Shown: in pieces, positions 12,738 to 25,828 of the stretch
Layout of the letters: each line of letters opens with the position of its first letter
Position numbering within the stretch: the stretch's first letter is position 1
Source: Lumbricus rubellus
Taxonomy: Eukaryota > Annelida > Clitellata > Crassiclitellata > Lumbricidae
NCBI GenBank assembly: GCA_945859605.1
Contig: OX243814.1
Span: forward strand, 21,555,201 to 21,619,200
Direction of reading: 5' to 3'
DNA: 64,000 nucleotides
The notes under the pieces: model-generated
Databases searched by the model: none
Told to the model about the DNA's origin: nothing
The model's input: only the letters and a program-made list of their open reading frames with translations
Translations under genes and position numbers: made by a program

Positions 12738-12955
12738 GGGGCGCGGTGGTGTAGTGGTGGCGTCGTTGCCTTGTAGCCGGAAGGTTCGAGGTTAGAATCC
12801 ACCTCGTTGCGTAAGGACTTTGAGCAAGTCCTTCACTCACAATTACTCAGCGCTTCGGCGTGAAACTCCGATGCAGTGTCCGCTCTGCATTCGGGAGAGC
12901 ATCTAAGTGGACAGCTTGAAGGGGCGCTATAACAAGTGCACATACAAACAAAAGT
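12738..12955 (+). mobile_element. tRNA-derived SINE copy 2
   Basis: Full-length copy. It has an A-box region (GCGCGGTGGTGTAGTGGTGG), a B box with one extra base (GGTTAGAATCC), a conserved body with GCTTCGGCGTGAAACTCCG, and the tail GGGGCGCTATAACAAGTGCA ending in ACAAACAAAA. Confidence 0.88.
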
Positions 12956-13756
12956 AATGAAGTTACGCCTATAGGATAGTATATGTAGCCTTCTATTGCT
13001 TAATTGCACCACTGGCAAAGGCATAATGGGACATAGGCTTCAGCATGAGAAACATTGCTATTATAGCCTACATAGAAAATGATAGAACTTCATCACAGGC
13101 GTATAGGCTAGGCCTAATAATTGGTAACTAAAGACGCAAAAATTAGACCGGAAGTTGAGTAAAATGATTGAAGTAGGCCTAGGCCTATTAGTGTAAAAAA
13201 GTAGTCTATAGGCTATAACATAGGCCTAACTGTGAAATCCCTCAAATTTGATACAATTAATCACAACGTGGTAGCCACAGAGTAGCCCTATGTTAGCTAG
13301 ACCCAGAGGCGGATCCACGGGGCCAATCCGGCCATGGCCCTCCCCCATTTAGAAATGCTCATATACTGTATCGTGGCCCCCTTCATTCGGTTTGAACAAA
13401 AAGGTCGTCAGATTTTTTAGATCGGATTATTATAGTTAATTTCTCTTTTGATGATTTCTTGCAGCGTGTAGGCCTATACCTAAGAATGGTGTAGGCCTTT
13501 AGGCCTAGCCTACGTGTAACGTGTTGAACCAGCCATGGGTCAGCGGTAGAAAGTCTGTTACAGTGAAGTCTGTAAAGTATCAACAAGTCTTTAACCTTTG
13601 CGGACCTTTCAACTGCATCGTTTCTATGATTAATTTACCATTAGGCTAACATTCGTTCTTGTTTCGGGCAGCTTTCCATTAGCCTAATAGGTCATGGCAA
13701 TGGGTCTGATATATGGTAGGCCTACAGAGCATTGATGCAAACTTCAGGCCTGTAGG
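12956..13756. other. Noncoding stretch rich in TAGGCCTA
   Basis: No gene is supported. Many TAGGCCTA-type motifs are present. AGAGGCGGATCCACGGGG at about 13306 looks like a lone hAT left end without a partner. Confidence 0.4.
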
Positions 13757-14207
13757 CATGGGCGCCCGCACATAGGGGCAAGGGGGCACTAGCCTCCCTG
13801 GAAAAGTGACACTTATTTTTCTAACTACTACTTTTGAGTTTTTAACAAATTTCTTCGCATTAAAACACTAATGATATGAATGATTATGATACACACAGTG
13901 AAAGTCAACAATTTACGTTTAGAAATCTCTATAGGCTAGAGGTAAATATTTATAGTGCCCTTCATGGACATACTTTTTAGCATCTACTTTTGGATTTTTA
14001 ACACATTTTTCGCACTTAGGAACTATTCATATTAAAAATAATACACAAAATGACACTGAGAAATTTGCATTAATAAACCTCTTTGAAAAAATACCCGTGT
14101 TTTTAATTTCCAGCGCTGTATTTTTATGCCCTTGCCACTGAAAAATTCAACCGTGACCATCGTAAAATTTTTGCCCCCTCCTGCAAAATTTTCTGCGGGC
14201 GCCCATG
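13757..14207. mobile_element. Miniature inverted-repeat element, CATGGGCGCCCGCA ends
   Basis: The left end CATGGGCGCCCGCA is matched by the inverted TGCGGGCGCCCATG at the right. Flanks are CCTGTAGG and CCTGTAGA, a 7 of 8 match that suggests an 8-base target duplication. A related copy lies at 34109-34419. Confidence 0.65.
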
Positions 14208-14850
14208 CCTGTAGACCTGTGCGTGTGAATCAGAAAGAAAAACAGTCTTGCCTATAGCTACAGTATACAGGTTGGGCGTATGGAATTGAGCCGAATAATT
14301 GCTGTTTTCTAGCATTCTTTCTGATGGCAGTGTAGCCTATATACAGTAGCCTTGGGGCTTTGTAGCTTTTGGAGCCTAGAGAGTCTGCACATGTGTGCTT
14401 CGATCATGCCCGGCTTATATTGGCTAATGCAATTGGCTCCAGCGACGGACGTCCTTCCGCCATATCACATGACATTATGTAAACTGTTGCGTGCATACAT
14501 TTACCCCACTCTGCGGACCTTGCTTTTCAGAGGCAGGTATAGTGTTTACACACACACACACACGCGCGCGCGCGAATGTGTGTGTTGGTTTTTCTGCGTG
14601 TGAGAGTAGCCTACAATGACGCCTACATGTCGATATAATTATGGTCATGTCTATCCGTCTGTGTAAGAGGAAGAACAAGAGGAAGAGAAGAGGGCAGTTC
14701 TTTAAACTAGCCCTCACGTAGCCATGGGTGTGATGTGCTAGCCCCTTATTTCTTAGCCTTGGCGTATCATGACGGGCGTCAAATGCTCTCTTTTACCGTC
14801 TCATCTTCCCATCATTCTTTATATCTTTTGAATGGATTTCTTGTAGTGGC
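14208..14850. other. Noncoding stretch with CA/CG dinucleotide run
   Basis: No gene is supported. A short ACACACAC/GCGCGCGC run lies at about 14547-14575. Confidence 0.4.
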
Positions 14851-15070
14851 GTTTGTTTGTATGTGCACTTGTTATAGCGCCCCTTCAAGCTTTCTCTACT
14901 CATAGAGGCGCTCCCGATGCAGAGCGGACACTGCATCGGAGTTTCACGCCGAAGCGCTGAGCAATTGTGAGTGAAGGACTTGCCCAAGATCCTTACGCGG
15001 CCAGGTGGATTCGAACCTCGGACCTTCCGGCTCCAAGGCAACGACGCCACCACTAGACCACCACGCCCCA
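14851..15070 (-). mobile_element. tRNA-derived SINE copy 3
   Basis: Full-length copy on the minus strand. The head GGGGCGTGGTGGTCTAGTGG and B box GGTTCGAATCC are intact, followed by the GCTTCGGCGTGAAACTCCG body, the tail GGGGCGCTATAACAAGTGCA and the ACAAACAAAC end. It is a good reference copy for the family. Confidence 0.9.
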
Positions 15071-15573
15071 CAATATATAAATGCTTGAAAATGAATTCTT
15101 GAAGTGAATTCTTGAAATGTATAGTTGAGGTGAATGGGAGAGGTCGGGTAGGCAGAAATCTCAAACAAAATTTCGTCCCTACCCTTCAAATAACAGCCCA
15201 GCACGTTATAACCATGAACCATACTCCATCGAGTGCCTCGTAAGGGCTTCTACGAATTACGTGGAATTCTGAATGGGTCCTGAAGTAAAACGTCTATGAA
15301 TTTTCACTCAGTTTTTAGCCTTTTAGGGAAAATAATAATAGGCCTATGTCATTTCTGTGTGTGTGTGTGTGTGATAATCGGTTGTTAAAGACTTGGACGT
15401 CCTTCTGGTGATAGCCTACTCATAGAAAGAGGTTATAGTGTACGTAACGTAGGCCCTGTAAGTCTATGAGCACCAGATTCTGTATCGCTGCATAAATGAT
15501 TGTGTCAAAGGAGGTCACGCGTAGCCTATAATTGCGTTCAAACTGTGTTCTAAGTTTATTGACTATAATAATA

Positions 15574-15887
15574 CATGGGCAGAGTTTGGTTTTCGTTATT
15601 GGGAGGGGGGGGGCTAAAAACGGGCTTTGGTTGGGGCGGAAACTTAGTCCAGATCGAGCGGCACCGAAAAAATTTCTAGCCCAAAAAGTTGACCTTTTTT
15701 AGTTTTAGTCATCGGGTCGAAATCTCATGAAGCCATACTATTTTCTCGGCAAAAAGTTGATGACCTTTTTTTAAAGTCATTCGATTGAAGTTTCGTTCGT
15801 GAAAAAGAACCATTTTCCCCGAAAATATATTCGACTATGGGCCTACTTGGGGGCTTAGCCCCTAGCCCCCGATAAACTTCGCCCATG
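15574..15887. mobile_element. Miniature element, ATGGGC ends (family also at 43328 and 57597)
   Basis: Terminal inverted CATGGGCAGAGTTT and AAACTTCGCCCATG enclose a body with GTCATCGGGTCGAAATCTCA and repeated AAAAGTTGATGACC-type segments. The same body words occur in the copies at 43328-43664 and near 57597. No clean target duplication is visible here. Confidence 0.55.
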
Positions 15888-16523
15888 TATACGTTACCAA
15901 TAAACTCGAGGATCCACATGAATCTATAGGCTACATTAACTGGCCCACTGGCCTCATTGCAAAAGATGAATCTGTTAAGAAATACTTACATATGATGTGC
16001 CAAACCTGATGCAGAAAGTCCCTATGCTGTCTGCATTTTAAGCATGTCATTTCAATTCAGATGGAGCAGCACGTACGTGCTCGGAACAATCTATTAGACA
16101 AACTTTTCAACCGGTTTAAATTAGGCCTACTTTCTAAAATAATTTGTTGCTAACATAGCTATACATTTGGCTTTGTCTGCATGACTTCACAAGTAGCCTA
16201 CAGTGCTTCTTGAGGTTTTATTGCCTCTCCTACCCAATGTAAGAATTGTGGAAAAATAACTGTGGGGTTGGACCATTATCCACTTGGAATTGGGGTGTGA
16301 AAATAGATTTTACTAGAGGACTTTAAGAAAGACTAGGGCTTGAAACCCCCAACTCCCCGGCAATTATCACCCTGCTCCTACCGACATGGGACCCATATGC
16401 AGTTTGGTACCATACGTACTAGGCCTACCCCTACTCAGAAAACAGTGTCGACGCCCAATTGCTATATCATAGACCTGCGTTGTTCGTTGCTACTGGGGTG
16501 TACGTAGGCCTACGTGGCGGTAC
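15888..16523. other. Noncoding stretch
   Basis: No gene or clear repeat beyond dispersed TAGGCCTA motifs. Confidence 0.4.
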
Positions 16524-16524
16524 C

Positions 16525-16711
16525 GGCAGAGGCAGAGGCAGAGGCAGAGGCAGAGGCAGAGGCAGAGGCAGAGGCAGAGGCAGAGACAGAGACAGAGGCA
16601 GAGGCAGAGGCAGAGGCAGAGGCAGAGGCAGAGGCAGAGGCAGAGGCAGAGGCAGAGGCAGAGGCAGAGGCAGAGGCAGAGGCAGAGGCAGAGGCAGAGG
16701 CAGAGGCAGAG
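16525..16711. repeat. Microsatellite (GGCAGA)n
   Basis: About 31 hexamer units with two GACAGA variants near 16584. The open frames in several phases are consequences of the period being divisible by three. Confidence 0.95.
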
Positions 16712-17747
16712 CAGTAGCGTGATTGGTCGCGGGGAAAGACTACTTTCACAACAGTGTACTGCATGCACCATAGGCTTACTCTGACGCAACGAATCCCACG
16801 CTCATGTTCTGACAATACTCAATGACTACTTTTGCCTTCTCTATCTATCTATGTATACATTGAATGCAGGCGGCTGAGCATATAGCTGCTGCAATCGTAT
16901 ACCCAGCCAGCGCTACAAGCGGATACGATCGAAGGTTAGCATAGGAAACGACGCTTTGCACTCGGTGACTCTCGTTCTGCCAAATCAGACTGCCTGCCGC
17001 TGGCTAAACCATCCGAAGATCTTTCCAGTGGAGTAACCTTGAAACCATCCCAGTTGCAGGTAGGTCCAATCAAGACATGGATCATATTATGAGTTGTGCT
17101 AGAAATAATGTCAGATAGTCAGATAGTCTGCGTCATCATTCGTGTTATCGTGTAGGTGGATTGTTGCTTTGCGGCTACATGCAATAATCCACAGCACAAA
17201 TTGCAATAAGAAGATGAAGAATTACCTGAGCGCCTCTATAATAGTCTAATTAATTATATACCACAGGGTTAACTATTTAAATTCTCCACATAAGACGTGC
17301 GATTATGTCTTTTGTAGTCGTTGACTGGGCTTAAGCCTATATAGTGATACTGGCTCTCAGGATAAGCATTGATCAATAAACACGCTGCTAGATAGGTCTA
17401 ACAGTAGCCTTACTAGCCTATGTTATAATATTGCAGTCTGCCGTTCATGCTTTTTCAAGTGACTGCTATTTATCTTGCTTTGGGCTGAACACGAGCTGCT
17501 GAGTTCTTTGAGTCGTAGGCCTAAGCATTCGAAGGCAATGTCACGCACTCACTAAGAAACACATAACAGACCCTATTCTTTGTATCATGCAGTCTTTAGG
17601 TTAGAATTTCGTCCATAGGTCAATTAAAAGAGGTCTGCTGTAAGGCAGTAAGAGTGAATCATTCTTTTGCAGAGCGCTGAAGCGCACGCTCGTTTTGCAG
17701 ACCACGTATACCCTGTCGGTTGCAAAGAACTGCAGGGAAATCAAACC
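16712..17747. other. Noncoding stretch
   Basis: Somewhat richer in GC than its flanks around 16860-17060, but no open frame with splice or family support was found. Confidence 0.4.
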
Positions 17748-17755
17748 TGCTATGC

Positions 17756-19848
17756 CAGTGTTTCTTAACCAGTGTTCGACCGAACCCCTGGGGTTCGATG
17801 AGCCAGTGCCAGGGGTTCGGCAGAGGTCCTCTTAACCCATTAGTGCCCAAAGTGGTAAAACCCAACAAATTAAGTTGTAGTTTCTGTTATCTCAACAACT
17901 TGGTGCAGTAACATGGTAGAAAACTTATTTATTGATTCCTGCTACATTGTGAGTACTTTCCATACTGTCCGTTATAACGGACGTCGGGCATTAGCCTAGT
18001 GCTCAGGTTACCATTGCAGAATCTGGTCTTCTACTTACATCATACAATGCTTGGTAAATGTTTTTGATGATTTGCAATATCTAGTCACTTCACGAGCTAA
18101 TTATTTCCATTTATCTAATGCCCAGTGCAGGGCACCAGCTTATTTACGAGCGTTTCATGCATTGTGATAGTACTTGTGGCTCCCAGGATAAAGGTTTCAA
18201 TCACATTTCTCAAGCCTTGCAATGGCAGTTTTGTGTTCCTAGTACATTCCAATGATTGTTACCATCGCATTGTACTGTACATCAGGCTTACAGTACTGCA
18301 GCTGGTACGCCAAGCCCTTGAGTACTGGATGGTACACCATGAAACTTGTGTACACTTACAGCCATTCTGTTGCCTGAAGTCAAACTATTGCCACTTTTGT
18401 AAACTTTGTAAGAGATATTTAAAGCTACATGTAGCGGCATTGTAGCCTATGTCAAACAGGTAGACTGACTGGCCGTCACAATTCCATTGGCTGATTCATG
18501 GCCTTTAACATGCATCACGCCGATCTTACTTATCAACACCGCCCTTGCCTTGATTGTAGGGATGGAACATGGAAGTTTGAAAGACAGACATGGCTTTCTT
18601 CTGGCTGTGTGACTATCCCTGCACACGACCCTCGTCCACCATCCCAAAAGTTCATGCACTGGAAACTATTATAGGCCTACTGGGATTTATACCCTATACA
18701 GGCTAGGCGCATCTTGAACCAAGTGCAAAACAGGGAATTCAGAAATGAGCCAAAGCCTACGTCTGGAGGGGATGGTCGACATGGGAGAGGAAGGACAGAG
18801 ATTGAGTCCGGTCCCTCGCGGGAAGGGGGGTAGAAGCCACTTACAACACAGCGGTGAGGCCAGCATATCATCAGCATAGTGAGGCATGATACTAGTTCTT
18901 TGCGCTTGGCTGCTATGGGTTTCAAGGAAAATTGATCTGTGTAATGTGTATAACACTCTACAAATACATGTTCCTAAAGTACATGCACCGCCGTACCCAA
19001 ACTCATGTCAGAAGTGCAAAAGTCTACAAGATTCATATAAAAAATAGTGAGTCGCCAATCTGAATAAATTGCAGGCTCATGTTTACTTCATATTGCAAGT
19101 TATGCAGTGACGGAGTCATTGTTGAAACAATGACGCGTGGAGACTTGCTGTAGAAACGTCATCTCTAGGCTAGTGCCCGACGTCCGTTATAACGGACGCT
19201 AACTTTTAAATCAAAATTTCCTTAGGAAAACTTGCGGTAATTGGGATAATATTTTATCAGCATATTGACCCATATGACTACTATAAACAACATTTACACT
19301 TTCTCTAAATTCCTCCTGGTTCAATACCAAACAGAAATATAATTACTAGTGGTAGCGAAGATTTTCGACATGCTGCAATAGACACATTAGCACAAGCAAT
19401 AAAATATATCTAATTCACATAATCCGGCAATCACAATAGTGGAATCTATAGCCAATTGACCCACCAATTTGAAAAAATAATGATGACCATATTATGCAGT
19501 TGCCTCTTATTTTGGCAACGAGTTTTCTAAGCGTCCTTTATAAAGGACGCTGGGCACTAATGGGTTAAATAAACACATATTCAGGGTCAGTAAGTGTGTT
19601 TTCATTGTTTCCAAACGGCAACAACAAAGGACACATTATGATGCAATTGGTATTTGGTAGTGTTGATATGGTTAGTTAACTGTTAGTAGTTCGTGTATTG
19701 AATGTATTATTATATCACATTGTGGTACAATTTTTATTTCCTTTTGTTCTCATTAGTTACAAAATTATTGTTCAAACATGAGGGGTTCGGTGAGTGGTCA
19801 TGGATTTCTCTAGGGGTTCGGCTCCCTTGAAAAGGTTAAGAACCACTG
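17756..19848. mobile_element. hAT-type element carrying a nested piggyBac-type insertion
   Basis: Ends are CAGTGTTTCTTAACC and GGTTAAGAACCACTG, close to the Charlie/MER5-style CAGTGGTTCTTAACC terminus. The perfect 8-base target duplication TGCTATGC is at 17748-17755 and 19849-19856. Taking out the nested element leaves a miniature element of about 360 bases with repeated GGGGTTCGG words near both ends. No transposase is present. Confidence 0.9.
17836..19564. mobile_element. piggyBac-type DNA transposon, non-autonomous, nested
   Basis: TTAA flanks both sides (17832-17835 and 19565-19568). The terminal inverted repeat is CCCATTAGTGCCCA, and ends beginning CCC at TTAA targets are the piggyBac signature. 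Subterminal segments carry the palindrome GTCCGTTATAACGGAC (17967 onward and the inverted copy ending 19197) and a variant GTCCTTTATAAAGGAC next to the right end. No transposase frame is seen in its 1729 bases. Confidence 0.88.
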
Positions 19849-19856
19849 TGCTATGC

Positions 19857-22790
19857 GCTCAGTTGATGGGAGGGGTGGGGTTGGGTCATGCCGTTCAGTT
19901 GGCCTCTTAACTATAGTTTGAAGAAGGTAGGCCAAACTTCCAAAGAGTCTGTGAGGTGTACAATTTCAATTCAGTTCAACAGCATTAGTTGCATCGAGTC
20001 ACAAAAGAAACAATTAAGCTTACTTTAGTGACACCCAGTAGGCTAAACTTGTACCGTAGCTGATAACGACACGATTGCAGGAGTTCAAAGGTGCTTGTAA
20101 GCAGTAGCCAGTATAGCAGTAGGCCTATATATAAATTATATAAGCTTATATATTACAGTATATATAATGGCTTCTGAATATTGACATGCGCGTGCTATTC
20201 AGTGTATTTTAGAATTGACTGTGATCACTAAATTACATGGAAAACTTCATTAGATTTCTGTATAACCTTCTAAGCAAGTCTTATCGTTTGACAATTTCTT
20301 GATGCTCTATACTCATATTGTAGGCCTATTCGTCAGTTCTCTGATAGAAATAATTTTGAAGTGATAAATAATATTTAATTGCAAAAAGTGCTACTAGATC
20401 AGTCTGCTCTGTAAATGGTTTGTTTGTAATATTATTTTCCGCGTAATCGTAATCGTAATACATTACGTCCAACAACTTCGTTCAATTGGCTCCTCGTAGC
20501 AATTAATAGCTTACTGAGATCTGTCTTAATCATTCGCCTCTTCAATGAAATTTGCAGAGATCACTACATGTATAGCCATAGCTGTTCCAGCTTTCTAGGA
20601 AAATTTGCATAGCCTACAGCCAGAATTACACCAATATCTCATCTATGATCTGATCTATCCAACGAACAGATAAAAACATCACCTCTTGCAGTCTTGCTAT
20701 GTAGTCTACCGACTTTCACTAAAACTTGAACCACATACCGGTATGCTCTTTCACAAATCGTATCACGGCTCATCATCTTCCTCCTCCTCCTAATTTTTCT
20801 CCTCCTCCACCTAGGCCTACATGTATATATTCCATCTCTCTTCCTCCTATCCTCCCTTGCCGTTTCTATTCTAAACATTAGGCTATATCAACCACATTAG
20901 CCGTCTGGATGTCTGCCTGCTTTGGGTTGTGGGTCAGATAAAATTATAGGGAGACAACCTGGAACCGATTCTGACCTTATAATAATCTGCCGATCAATCT
21001 GCTTATCATAATAATTATTTATAGATTGATTCGGATGTTTAGGAAGATTTCGATTATGATTAGCAATTTAGCATGATAGAAATAATATTTTTTCGTTTAG
21101 TCATTAATCCGGTTGACATCCCGCAACCGGTTACATTACAGAGTTGGAGTTATGCAGTCATTTTAATTAACATCAATCTTTACTACTAACAGCACATACA
21201 GCCTCCCAAACAGCAATTTCACTGTAAGGGGCGCTATATAAATTCTAATTTATTAAATACAACGGCGTTATTAGCAGCTGCTGACAAAGCACTTGAAAGC
21301 AGGTCTATCCTACGGGTCTCCACTGATCTCAATGCCAATGCGTCACTGACCCCCAATGATGCATTGCGTATTATTATGTATATAGGACATGTGCATAATG
21401 TTGTCCTGCATGCAGCAACGATAGCAGTGAATAGACTACATGCGTGTGGTTTTTCGTTGGCTTTTATCTCAGTTATCGGAAACCCAAGTGTGTTTTGTGC
21501 ACGCACGATCGACCCAATAGAATGAGAGGCTGTATACTATAGTAGACCTACATGTATACGCTGCTGTCAACATCGACCGCTGACTTTATGAAGGCCACAA
21601 TCATCATATCATGTGGGTTACAATGTTAGAAATCTAAGGAATGTGATTTATCTATTTACCGGTATACTGATTTAAGAGACACATTCGATGGCTTCGTATA
21701 TTAGGCTATATACTCGTGAATCTGCAGGCGTCCGAGGTTGTTTTGATGCACACAATTATTTATGTTAGAATAAAACGACTTCTAAAGAGCTGACGCACGT
21801 CGGATCTCTGCAGGTTGTTGTGAAAGGCAGAACGAACTAATGAGAGAATTGACATGTGATTTATTAGTGGCATTGAGACATCCCGGTTAGCATCGGCATA
21901 GGCCTATAATAGGTTGAGGCTTGCGAGTTCAAACTACCCGAAATAATTGATTTCCGATTTTAAAATTAATTGTGTGTATTTTTCAACGATGTCCATTGGA
22001 GACTAATGAAATGGAACCCCCCAAATTCTTCCCTGGCCAGGCTCCTGCCTGTCTAAGTCAGTTACCAGCATCACAAAGGGATCAACAGTGCCTTTGACTA
22101 TAGATGCTTTGCAGACATAACGACCACATGCCATTCTCCGTTCACAAGGTCATGTACAATGTAGCAGGAACCTCAGCCTTCCTCTGATATAGATATCTGC
22201 AAAAGTAGAAGAAGCAGCGACGAACAGCGAACGAAGAGCGTTGACTGTGGTTATCCTCTGACTCTGGACAGAGAGTTCGAGGTCGGGGGGGGGGGGGTGT
22301 AGCGATGAAACAACGAAAGGAATTTTTAAAAATCGATTTAAACGAGTGGCTTAGACTTTAGGACGTGAATTTCAGTTCGATTGGTGTTGAATAATAAGCT
22401 GATTGATTTCGATTCCTACGAGGCCCCAGCAGCAGCAAGAACAACAGCAGCTTCTACCAGTGCTTTTATAATTATGGCGACGGATATGTATTGCATAGGC
22501 AATAAAGCTGGAACTGAGCAGCCGCCGTCCGTTTCACTTGGGCATTGGAAGAAAAAAGATGAAATATAGTGCAGAGACCATGACGTTCATTGCATGGATG
22601 CTACTTGGATTTCGATAGCTTGCAGTCATATGGCATCAGACTGCGTTTCTACAAGGCCCTACAATTCATGTACTGACAGTACTGTACGTATATGCGTGAC
22701 TGATGTACGACTCATTTGGCTGCTGCTGCTGCTGTTGCAGGGTTTCATCTGATCGATAAAAATCCTCGTCCATCGATCGTTCCAGATGCG
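19857..22790. other. Noncoding stretch
   Basis: No gene is supported. It holds a dispersed-repeat copy at 21105-21250 (listed separately), a poly-G run near 22286-22297 and a CAGCAG-rich spot near 22427-22455. The 90-codon frame at 21234-21506 (minus) has no motif or splice context. Confidence 0.4.
21105..21250 (+). repeat. Dispersed repeat with GGCGCTATATAAATT tail
   Basis: A segment with CCGGTTGACATCCCGCAACC, then GTTATGCAGT and TTAACATCAATCTTTACTAC. It is homologous by eye to 55898-56010. It ends in GGGGCGCTATATAAATT, the LINE/SINE-like tail seen elsewhere, so it may be a retroposon 3' fragment. Confidence 0.5.
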
Positions 22791-22794
22791 GATG

Positions 22795-22945
22795 GTCGCA
22801 TCCCCATCCTCTTCCTGTTCATCTTCCTTCTCTTCTTTATCCTCATCCTGTTCCTCCTCTTCCTCTTTCTCTTCTTCCTTCTCCTCCTCCTCCTCCTCAG
22901 TCCTCCTCCTCTTCCTCTTCTTTATCCTCCTCCTATTTCTCCTCC
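22795..22945. repeat. Polypyrimidine CTC/CTT microsatellite
   Basis: Imperfect TCC/TTC triplets over about 150 bases. Reading frames across it (poly-Glu, poly-Ser) are artefacts of the repeat. Confidence 0.9.
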
Positions 22946-23077
22946 CTTCGCATCTGAACCGATGGACATAAAACACGTCCACAAAGCAATCATCATAATT
23001 AAGTACAGTCGAAATTTGATTAAATGAACACTTATGCATTAATTTTTTCAATGTCTCGTTTAGACACAGTATTCTCT

Positions 23078-23155
23078 CTCACACGCACACACACACACAC
23101 ACCCACACACACACACACACACACACAGTACACACACAGTACACACACTCACTCA
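23078..23155. repeat. Microsatellite (CA)n
   Basis: ACACAC run with interruptions by CCC, GTA and CTC. Confidence 0.95.
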
Positions 23156-23473
23156 AACCTTAAATTATTGAAAAAAATCCCATTTAAGCCATGCATATGC
23201 ATATGCACATAATGTTCGGCTGCAGCTTTCGACTCCTAAGTTCACCGATTGCTAGTTAATCACCAACTCTGCCATGGATCATCGCATGTAGCCTATGTAT
23301 AGCTCCTTCTCAACTAGACCTAATCTCAAGTAGGCCAAATGGCCACACCAGTCGTAAAGGATGTGTGCGGCCGGTTTTTAAACATGGTTTAACCACGCTT
23401 GATTTGATGACTCAACCGACAAAATAATGAAGTAGGCTAGGCTATATAATTATGCCTGCAGGACAGATCGCTG

Positions 23474-23910
23474 CTTGGCTCCTTTTACAGAGGTTCGTTA
23501 ACCAATCAAACCATTTATTTTCAACACCAAATCGATGGAAAGCTAGTATCGATCACATAATAATATTGAGCCCAGTTTCTTCTTGCGGATTAATCGGAGC
23601 TGCACACTAGAGTTAGACCATGACCGTAAGTGCAGCTGAAACACCATTATATTTGAACATAATTTTTAGTTGGCTCCTTTTACAGAGGTTCGTTAACCAC
23701 AATTCGAACCATTTATTTTCTACATCAAATGTAGATTACAGGAATAAATAGAAAGCTATAATCGATCACACGATAATATCTATAACTGACATATAATATT
23801 ATCGAGCACTGCAGTTTCTTCTTGCGGGTAAATCGGAGCTGCACAGAGGGACTCGCTAGAGTTAGACCCTGACCCTAACCTAAGTCAGTGCAGACGAAAC
23901 ACCATTGAAC
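23474..23910. repeat. Tandem duplication, unit about 190-235 bases
   Basis: Two adjacent homologous copies, each starting with GGCTCCTTTTACAGAGGTTC and containing the words AACCATTTATTTTC, TCGATCACA, CAGTTTCTTCTTGCGG and TCGGAGCTGCACA. Copy 2 carries extra insertions and is longer. No coding frame is conserved. Confidence 0.7.
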
Positions 23911-24785
23911 GTTGCAACTGATGCCAGGCCAAAGAGAGGTTACGCTGAAAAACACATCAACGGATCGATGGCAGTAGAATGCACTCTAACTCTCCATATA
24001 ATATTGATTGCATCGCATCTTCAGCTGCTGCCCTCATATAAACTGCGCTTCGGAGGTTCCTTATAATACAACTTGCATCTCAAGGTTCTTGTGAATTCGG
24101 TTTCTCAGCAATTACGCCCGTCGCCTGTGTAGTGTGTGTGTAGGCAAAACGTGATCGTAATGTGGCATTATTTTAGAGAAGGCATTCTCAAAGCAAATTC
24201 TTCCGAGGGACTTCTGACAGTGCAAGACTGCAAGACTATACGGTGAAAGCAAAATGATCTTCAATAATAATTGTGAGGTCAGATTGAATGAGAAGAGTAG
24301 ATCGGTTTGTTGTTGGTGGACTGAAAGGTTCCGATCGGTTGGTTGGATGGTAAAGAATGCAGACCTTTGGTTGTGATGAACATGAAATCAGATTAGATCA
24401 GACCATGAAACTGTGTGAGACATATAGGCATAGGCCTGTAACAAGTGTGGCTAGAGAAGGGTTCGACTGTACCGCCCGTGCATGTACACACGCGCACGAT
24501 GCACCCCGTCGGCCAGTTGGATCGGCAGCTGCGCTCGTGTTTGCCCAGCGTGCATGCATGGCCACAAGAGAAAGGAGACCGGATGGATGGAGGGATGGAG
24601 GGACGGATGGAGGGTTGGCCTGGTAAACATTGTCATCGATCGAATGACTGTTCTCTCTGTCCACTGAAAACCTCGGCCACAACCGATGATGATTGGTTCA
24701 TGAGACAAGCATTATGCTGCATTATAGCAATTGCTCGCCTGTCATTATTATTACTCTATGTGCACACACCCAGTCCTACATAAAT
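23911..24785. other. Noncoding stretch
   Basis: Overlapping open frames at 24357-24783 lie on both strands over a GC-richer patch with a GGATGGAGG microsatellite. None has a recognisable motif. No gene is supported. Confidence 0.4.
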
Positions 24786-24814
24786 TATATGCATGCATAC
24801 ATGCATACATTCAT

Positions 24815-24850
24815 AAATTCTTGAATGAATGAATGAATGAATGAATGAAT
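24815..24850. repeat. Microsatellite (GAAT)n
   Basis: Short GAATGAATG run directly before the CATA array. Confidence 0.85.
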
Positions 24851-24862
24851 ACATGTATAGGC

Positions 24863-25129
24863 TACATACATACATACATACATACATACATACATACATA
24901 CATACATGCATACATATATACATACATACATACATACATACATACATACATACATACATACATACATACATACATACATACATACATACATACATACATA
25001 CATACATACATACATACATACATACATACATACATACATACATACATACATACATACATACATACATACATACATACATACATACATACATACATACATA
25101 CATACATACATACATACATACATACATGC

Positions 25130-25160
<31 letters not shown>

Positions 25161-25281
25161 CATACATACATACATACATACATACATACATACATACATA
25201 CATACATACATACATACATACATACATACATACATACATACATACATACATACATACATACATACATACATACATACATGC

Positions 25282-25312
<31 letters not shown>

Positions 25313-25409
25313 CATACATACATACATACATACATACATACATACATACATACATACATACATACATACATACATACATACATACATACATACATACATG
25401 CATACATGC

Positions 25410-25440
<31 letters not shown>

Positions 25441-25561
25441 CATACATACATACATACATACATACATACATACATACATACATACATGCATGCATGCATA
25501 CATACATACATACATACATACATACATACATACATACATACATACATACATACATACATGC

Positions 25562-25592
<31 letters not shown>

Positions 25593-25689
25593 CATACATA
25601 CATACATACATACATACATACATACATACATACATACATACATACATACATACATACATACATACATACATACATACATACATACATGC

Positions 25690-25720
<31 letters not shown>

Positions 25721-25797
25721 CATACATACATACATACATACATACATACATACATACATACATACATACATACATACATACATACATACATACATGC

Positions 25798-25828
<31 letters not shown>

